This document shows, piece after piece, positions 60,346 through 64,000 of a stretch of 64,000 nucleotides of DNA (position 1 is the stretch's first letter; the number at the start of each line of letters is the position of its first letter). The translations under genes were made by a program, and so were the position numbers. The notes beneath the pieces are model-generated. The model saw nothing but the letters and a program-made list of their open reading frames with translations, had not been told where the DNA came from and did no database searches. The stretch is from Nocardioides marmoriginsengisoli (lineage in GTDB: Bacteria > Actinomycetota > Actinomycetes > Propionibacteriales > Nocardioidaceae), in NCBI RefSeq assembly GCF_003725695.1, contig NZ_RJSE01000009.1, forward strand, positions 248,001-312,000, read 5' to 3'.

Positions 60346-61095
60346 GTGACCACCGCACCGACCAGCGCGTCGAGCACTCGGGCGCAGACGCACGCCGCGA
60401 CCACGGCGCGCATCGTCGCCGCGGCGCGCACGCTGCTCGTGAATCGTGGCGAGGTCACCCTGCGCGCGGTCGCCCGCGAGCTCGGCATGACCGCCCCGGC
60501 GCTCTACCGGTACGCCGCCAGCCACGAGGAGCTGGTCCGGATGGTCGCGATCTCGATCGACACCGACGTCGCCGAGCGGATCACCGGCGCCGCCGACGGC
60601 CAGCCCGCCGACGACCCGGCCGGCCGGCTGATCGCGGCGGCCGTCGAGTTCCGGCAGTGGGCGCTCGACAACCGCGAGGAGTTCTCGCTGGTCTTCACCA
60701 ACGTCGACGTGGACTGCGTCGACGAGGTCAGCTCACCCGGCACCGGCATGATCTTCTCGGCGCTGCTGTTCGAGCTCTGGGAGAAGTACCGGTTCCCGAT
60801 CCCCGCGCTGACCGACCTCGAACCGGGCCTGGCCACCATCCTCCGCGACCCGCAGGTCCCCGCCGACCTGACCGGCGTACCGGAGGAGATGCGCGGACTG
60901 GTCTGGATCCTGGAGCGCGCCTGGTCGCGCCTCTACGGCACCGTCACGCTGGAGGTCTTCCGGCACATCGACCCGCGGATCGTCGACGAGGCGCACCTCT
61001 TCCGCGCGATGATCGAGGACCAGGCAGCGCCCCTGGGCCTGGTCGACGAGCTCCCCCGCCTCCGCACCCTGATCCGAGACCTGCTGGCCCGCTGA
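60346..61095 (+). CDS. TetR-family regulator (of the MMPL gene)
   Basis: The 249-aa protein from a GTG start has the helix-turn-helix VTLRAVARELGMTAPALYRY AASHEELVRMV. The C-terminal domain is of the TetR_C_13-like actinobacterial type, with LIAAAVEFRQWALDNREEFS and LERAWSRLYGTVTLEVF. It probably senses the compound moved by the MMPL transporter and represses it from the shared operator. Confidence 0.92.
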   Translation: MTTAPTSASSTRAQTHAATTARIVAAARTLLVNRGEVTLRAVARELGMTAPALYRYAASHEELVRMVAISIDTDVAERITGAADGQPADDPAGRLIAAAVEFRQWALDNREEFSLVFTNVDVDCVDEVSSPGTGMIFSALLFELWEKYRFPIPALTDLEPGLATILRDPQVPADLTGVPEEMRGLVWILERAWSRLYGTVTLEVFRHIDPRIVDEAHLFRAMIEDQAAPLGLVDELPRLRTLIRDLLAR

Positions 61096-61101
61096 GCCGG
61101 C

Positions 61102-61479
61102 TCAGCGCTTCTGGAAGAGCCCCATCAGGTTGCCCTCGACGTCCTTGAAGTACGCCGCGTAGCCCATGTCGCCGACGTCCTGGCGGCCGAGCACGACCAT
61201 CCCGCCGAGCTCCTCGACGCGGGCCACGGCGGCGTCGATGTCCTCGACGTCGATCGTGATCACCGGACGGTCGGTGGGCGACTCGCGCTTGAGCATGCCG
61301 CCGCCGATGTAGCCGCCCTCCGACGGGAACCCGTCCGCGTCGGTCGGGCCGGTCCGGACGATGGCGTAGTGCATGTCCGGGATCTCCTGGATGTCCCAGC
61401 CGAAGGCCTCGGCGTAGAACTTCCGGGCGCGGTCCCCGTCGTCGTACGGGATCTCGAAGTGAACGACACGTCCAGTCAT
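61102..61479 (-). CDS. VOC-family (glyoxalase-like) protein
   Basis: The 125-aa protein has two beta-alpha-beta-beta-beta modules: VVHFEIPYDDGDRARKFYAE with GWDIQEIPDMHYAIV, and RPVITIDVEDIDAAVARVEE with AYFKDVEGNLMGLF. The Glu/His pattern is that of vicinal-oxygen-chelate proteins without an assigned reaction. It converges with the TetR gene, the stops being 6 bp apart. Confidence 0.92.
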   Translation of the reverse strand: MTGRVVHFEIPYDDGDRARKFYAEAFGWDIQEIPDMHYAIVRTGPTDADGFPSEGGYIGGGMLKRESPTDRPVITIDVEDIDAAVARVEELGGMVVLGRQDVGDMGYAAYFKDVEGNLMGLFQKR

Positions 61480-61549
61480 GGCGCCCAGCCTAGCGGGAGC
61501 AGGTCGCCCACCCCAGGGCGTCGCCGGTGACCGCTCCGCCGCACCTCCG

Positions 61550-63208
<1,659 letters not shown>

Positions 63209-63220
63209 GCGCTCAGCGTC

Positions 63221-63265
63221 ACACATCCGCGATGTGTCCTACAAGTGACACATCCTGTGTGTGTC
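63221..63265. promoter_or_regulatory. Two TetR operators between dehydrogenase and regulator
   Basis: Site 1 is ACACATC-CGC-GATGTGT (63221-63237). Site 2 (63247-63265) is an imperfect 19-bp palindrome, GACACATCC-T-GTGTGTGTC, with 7 of 9 pairs matching. Both contain ACACATCC and TGTGT half-sites. They occupy the gap between the dehydrogenase start (63208) and the TetR start (63289). Confidence 0.75.
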
Positions 63266-63288
63266 CTCACAGCCGGTAGGGTGCTGGC

Positions 63289-63834
63289 ATGAGCGCAACA
63301 CCGGCCGACGCGTACGCCGCCGCCACGCGGACCTACCTCGCCGGACAGCGCCTCGACATGCGGCAGCTGGCCGGCGAGCTCGGCGTCTCCCGCAACACCC
63401 TCTACCGCTGGACGGGGGGACGGGAACGGCTGATCCAGGACGTCGCCTGGGCGCTCAGCGACGCGGTCATCGCCGACATCTGGTCCCGGACCGCCCGCCG
63501 CCGCGGCAGCAGCCGGCTGCTCGAGGCGCTGCGCCAGTACGTCGTCACGATCGTCGAGTCGTCCGCGCTGCAGTCCTTCGTGCGCAACGAGACCCAGACC
63601 GCGCTGCGGCTGCTGACCTCCCGCGGCCCGTTCCAGGACCGGCTGGTCGACCGGGTCCGGAGCCTGATCGACGAGGAGGCGGCGCGCGGCGACTGGCGAC
63701 CGCGCTCGGACACCGGCGTGCTCGCCTACGGGATCGTCCGGCTGATCGAGGGGTTCGTCTACAACGACGCGACCCTGCAGGACGATCCTGCTGTCGACGA
63801 CGCCCTGGCCGTGATCAGGCTGTTGCTGACCTGA
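63289..63834 (+). CDS. QsdR-type TetR-family regulator
   Basis: The 181-aa protein has a compact helix-turn-helix, RLDMRQLAGELGVSRNTLYR with WTGGRERLIQDV. The C-terminal domain resembles that of QsdR, with YVVTIVESSALQSFVRNETQ and RLIEGFVYNDATL. QsdR itself controls a lactonase gene in Rhodococcus. Here the divergent FAD dehydrogenase is the likely target. Its 3' end overlaps the incomplete TetR gene by 20 bp. Confidence 0.92.
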   Translation: MSATPADAYAAATRTYLAGQRLDMRQLAGELGVSRNTLYRWTGGRERLIQDVAWALSDAVIADIWSRTARRRGSSRLLEALRQYVVTIVESSALQSFVRNETQTALRLLTSRGPFQDRLVDRVRSLIDEEAARGDWRPRSDTGVLAYGIVRLIEGFVYNDATLQDDPAVDDALAVIRLLLT

Positions 63835-64000
63835 GCCCGTCCAGCACGATCTCCAGGTGGCGCCGCCAGACGCCGCGGTCGTGCAGGAAGTACATCGTGG
63901 CCGTGGTGGCGCACATCAGCATCCCGTACTCCTCGATGCGCAGGTCGGCGCGGACCGCACCGGCCCGCTGCGCCCGCTCGATGATCCGGAGGACGACCGC
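63815..64000 (-). CDS. TetR-family regulator, C-terminal part (continues past window)
   Basis: The minus-strand frame is open from the window edge to TGA at 63815-63817, giving 61 visible residues. The sequence AVVLRIIERAQRAGAVRADL then MLMCATTATMYFLHDRGVWR and HLEIVLDGLRSATA is typical of the ligand-binding end of TetR/AcrR proteins (the ERAQRAGxVRADL helix is common). The DNA-binding part lies beyond the window. Confidence 0.75.
   Translation of the reverse strand, partial: AVVLRIIERAQRAGAVRADLRIEEYGMLMCATTATMYFLHDRGVWRRHLEIVLDGLRSATA

Overview
The window comes from a high-GC actinobacterium. The signs are about 70% GC, many GTG starts, ATGA/GTGA gene overlaps, an actinobacterial LexA box (TCGAAC-N4-GTTCGA), a DUF222/HNH '13E12-type' gene, a deazaflavin (F420)-type reductase, menaquinone synthesis (MenB) and many divergent TetR pairs. 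The gene content fits Nocardioidaceae (Nocardioides, Marmoricola, Aeromicrobium or similar). That placement is an inference; no rRNA is present to confirm it.

Layout. 1-4.1 kb: minus-strand gene for a very large secreted RTX/cadherin-like repeat protein, cut by the window edge. 4.2-9.9 kb: a tiny zinc-ribbon peptide, a Crp/Fnr regulator, a zinc-ribbon adenylate cyclase-ATPase-TPR protein, a secreted GH16 glycosidase and a small membrane protein. 10 kb: tRNA-Ser(CGA) with a terminator. 10.2-14.7 kb: GAF regulator, SOS-box HNH gene, aldehyde dehydrogenase and DUF779 protein. 14.7-23.6 kb: tadA and its partner, upp, a lone pntAA, a VIT1/CCC1 transporter, a DUF4333 lipoprotein, a sirtuin, an HxlR/oxidoreductase divergent pair, a membrane metalloprotease and a polytopic membrane protein. 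23.6-29.6 kb: an export cassette (secreted protein, two lipoproteins, MacB-like ABC transporter, I36-type secreted protein) followed by an ECF sigma factor and its likely membrane partner. 29.6-32.8 kb: an island of lower GC bounded by 16-bp direct repeats, one of which is the 3' end of menB; it carries an AbiE toxin-antitoxin pair and several unknown genes. 32.8-39.2 kb: menB, deazaflavin reductase, ACT protein, photolyase, acyl-CoA dehydrogenase and M15 peptidase. 39.2-47.6 kb: a complete recC-recB-recD operon. 47.6-52.1 kb: stress protein, Asp-rich exported proteins, Ser/Thr kinase and a two-component system. 52.2-64 kb: FMN reductase/LLM monooxygenase pair, KstD-like flavoprotein, S15 hydrolase, MMPL transporter, VOC protein and FAD dehydrogenase, with three divergent TetR regulators each facing its probable target across a palindromic operator, and an incomplete TetR gene at the right edge.

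How the genes work together. Two candidate regulatory circuits can be read directly from the DNA. First, the two secreted-protein genes flanking the ABC exporter share a composite promoter-like motif with identical 13-bp spacing, and an ECF sigma gene lies just downstream, so the cassette looks like one self-contained export/response system. Second, three heptamers with an 11-bp period, typical of OmpR-family response regulators, lie upstream of both Asp-rich exported protein genes, one of which heads the operon encoding the two-component system. The AbiE island, with its att-like repeats, its operator overlapping a leaderless promoter, its coupled 31-aa peptide and its DUF4279-like remnant, is the clearest horizontally acquired block.

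No rRNA, CRISPR array, insertion sequence or intact integrase was seen. No stretch longer than about 300 bp lacks a gene.
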